Shown: positions 5,368-6,406 of the stretch, in pieces | Layout: each line of letters begins with the position of its first letter | How positions within the stretch are numbered: position 1 is the first letter of the stretch | NCBI GenBank assembly: GCA_937888485.1 | Contig: CALAQQ010000185.1 | Coordinates: 1-6,406 of the forward strand | Reading direction: 5' to 3' | DNA: 6,406 bases | DNA from: an uncultured Clostridia bacterium | Lineage (GTDB): Bacteria > Bacillota > Clostridia > Oscillospirales > Acutalibacteraceae | Made by a program: the position numbers and the translations under genes | Notes under the pieces: model-generated | Database searches by the model: none | Told to the model about the DNA's origin: nothing | Seen by the model: the letters and a program-made list of their open reading frames with translations, nothing else

Positions 5368-6213
5368 TTATATAGCTCTTATGATTTCCTGAATGATAAC
5401 GCCGATACGAAGCGAGGAGATAATTGTGATAATTTCTTCCATGATAGCTTCAAAACCAGTCTTTTCAACAAATTCAAGGGGTTCTGTGCCGTTGTCGATT
5501 GTGAGTGCCTGAGTGATTGTGAGACCGCCTTCGCCGAAAATTTCAGCTCTTACATAGAGGAAATCCTCTGCGCCTTCGATTGTGTCGAGGTCAAGAGTTA
5601 CTTCTTCTGAACCGATTTTGCAAGCCTTGATAACTTTGCCGTTTGCGATGAACTGAACCTTGTCGGCATCCTTTGCGGCAACGGTAATCTTGTGACCGTC
5701 AACAGCAACCTTTGTGAACATGGGATAAGCCATACCGATTTCATCGATAACATCAAATGCTTCATCAGGGCCGATATCGTTAACATCATTTTCACGGAGA
5801 TTTCTTGTTACCATGAAGAAATTACCGTTCTGCATTGTTTCCTTTATGTTTTCAACATTATTTTCTTCCATAAGGATTGAAGCCAAAAGTGAGTGTGCTT
5901 TTGCCGAATTTCTATCTAAGCGAATCGCTTTTCTGAAATTTTTTCCTGCTCGTTTATAATCTTTTAATGTCGCATAAACTAAACCTAAATTTATATATGC
6001 CTCTGGAATTTGTTGAGCCATTGCAGTTGATGTTTCAAATTTACTGATAGCACCTTGCATATCACCTTGGCGTGCAAGATATTTCCCCCAATTAATATAA
6101 GCATAAGATGGCATAATTGCAGAAAGAGAAGTTCTTTGGTAATCTTTCACAACCAAATCTGCTTTTTGTATTTTTTTTATTAGTATTCTTATCCGTTGTA
6201 TTATTTTTTTCAT
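5368..6213 (-). CDS. Chimeric ORF: TPR-repeat N-terminus joined to PHP-phosphoesterase-like C-terminal tail
   Basis: The 281-residue ORF has two unlike parts. Residues 1-115 are basic at the start and then carry TPR repeats: one at about 37-70 (YINWGKYLARQGDMQGAISKF), one at about 71-104 (AYINLGLVYATLKDYKRAGKNF) and the first helix of a third (KAHSLLASILMEEN). Residues from about 117 change to NIKETMQNGNFFMVTRN, then a beta-rich stretch with VRAEIFGEGGLTITQALTID (221-240) and a hydrophobic helical end (254-281). That second part resembles the C-terminal tail of clostridial PHP-domain metal-dependent phosphoesterases; the metal-binding catalytic part is absent. The third TPR is cut in half exactly where the style changes. 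The start overlaps the stop of the upstream phosphatase gene as ATGA, typical of an operon. Base composition falls towards the right end. I think the two halves come from different genomes. The TPR call is firm; the PHP-tail call is moderate. Confidence 0.7.
   Translation of the reverse strand: MKKIIQRIRILIKKIQKADLVVKDYQRTSLSAIMPSYAYINWGKYLARQGDMQGAISKFETSTAMAQQIPEAYINLGLVYATLKDYKRAGKNFRKAIRLDRNSAKAHSLLASILMEENNVENIKETMQNGNFFMVTRNLRENDVNDIGPDEAFDVIDEIGMAYPMFTKVAVDGHKITVAAKDADKVQFIANGKVIKACKIGSEEVTLDLDTIEGAEDFLYVRAEIFGEGGLTITQALTIDNGTEPLEFVEKTGFEAIMEEIITIISSLRIGVIIQEIIRAI
5855..5885. other. Probable join inside the TPR/PHP ORF
   Basis: The third TPR repeat is interrupted around residue 113-118 of the ORF and the sequence continues as a different protein family. 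The reading frame survives, so the exact breakpoint cannot be fixed by eye; it may lie in a short shared stretch around the codons for LMEEN. Confidence 0.5.
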
Positions 6214-6406
6214 TGTTCCAATAATGTGTCTATCAACTCTCTTATTGCACCGTTTCCACCATTTTTGTTGATTACTTGTATGTGCGGCAATTGTTTAACT
6301 TTATAATTGGCATTTTGTGGCGCAAATGCATATTTTACTAATTCCATAGGTTTAATGTCATTAATATCATCACCAATATAAGCAACTTCATCTTTTGTTA
6401 AATTAT
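6210..6406 (-). CDS. KdsC-type HAD phosphatase, C-terminal fragment
   Basis: Only the last 64 residues are in the window; the gene enters from the right edge. They contain the HAD motif IV signature EVAYIGDDINDIKPM, which holds the Mg-binding aspartates, then FAPQNANYKVK, and the family ending NKNGGNGAIRELIDTLL. This pattern is that of the KdsC/YrbI group, which removes phosphate from 8- or 9-carbon sugar acids (KDO-8-phosphate or sialic-acid-like 9-phosphates) in surface polysaccharide synthesis. It could be a free-standing enzyme or the C-terminal domain of an acylneuraminate cytidylyltransferase fusion; the missing part would decide. Its TGA at 6210-6212 overlaps the ATG of the TPR ORF (ATGA), so the two are co-transcribed. 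The sequence is AT-rich, unlike the core of the window. Confidence 0.8.
   Translation of the reverse strand, partial: NLTKDEVAYIGDDINDIKPMELVKYAFAPQNANYKVKQLPHIQVINKNGGNGAIRELIDTLLEQ

Overview
The window is mostly a low-to-mid GC Clostridia-like chromosome segment. The evidence is an OmpR/HisKA two-component pair of clostridial type, an EFR1-type flavodoxin/ferredoxin protein, strong GGAGG-like ribosome binding sites and a tiny Asn/Gln-rich protein. A gut Oscillospiraceae/Ruminococcaceae-like anaerobe is my best guess, inferred from protein style only. All genes but one lie on the minus strand.

Layout. Bases 1-502: the middle of a TrkH potassium transporter subunit, much more GC-rich than the rest (39 of the first 60 bases are G/C). 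Bases 514-2217: a sensor histidine kinase whose ATP-binding domain breaks off after the first glycine box and runs in frame into about 125 unrelated residues encoded by AT-rich DNA. Bases 2224-2913: its OmpR-family response regulator, with a good ribosome binding site and a plausible promoter. Bases 2914-3140: intergenic, with a small palindromic repeat. Bases 3141-4172: aldose 1-epimerase (galM). Bases 4174-4920: EFR1-like ferredoxin, one base upstream of galM and translationally linked to it. Bases 4935-5097: a 163-bp element bounded by 28-bp imperfect inverted repeats, with a consensus-like minus-strand promoter just outside it that would fire through it into the EFR1-galM operon. Bases 5202-5327 (plus strand): a 41-residue protein that is 78% Asn+Gln. 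Bases 5337-5362: a bidirectional terminator. Bases 5368-6213: an ORF whose N-terminal TPR repeats are joined to what looks like the C-terminal tail of a PHP-domain phosphoesterase. Bases 6210-6406: the C-terminal end of a KdsC-type HAD phosphatase.

The main result is caution. I see three places where unrelated sequence appears to be joined: about 500-515, about 885-905 and about 5855-5885. All lie near the window ends and two change base composition. The simplest reading is that a genuine clostridial segment (about 900 to 5860) has been joined to foreign pieces at both ends by misassembly, not that the fusion proteins are real. The intact core contains a two-component system, a sugar-epimerase/redox operon with a structured leader or MITE-like element, and one curious microprotein. 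I do not see a convincing new multi-gene system.
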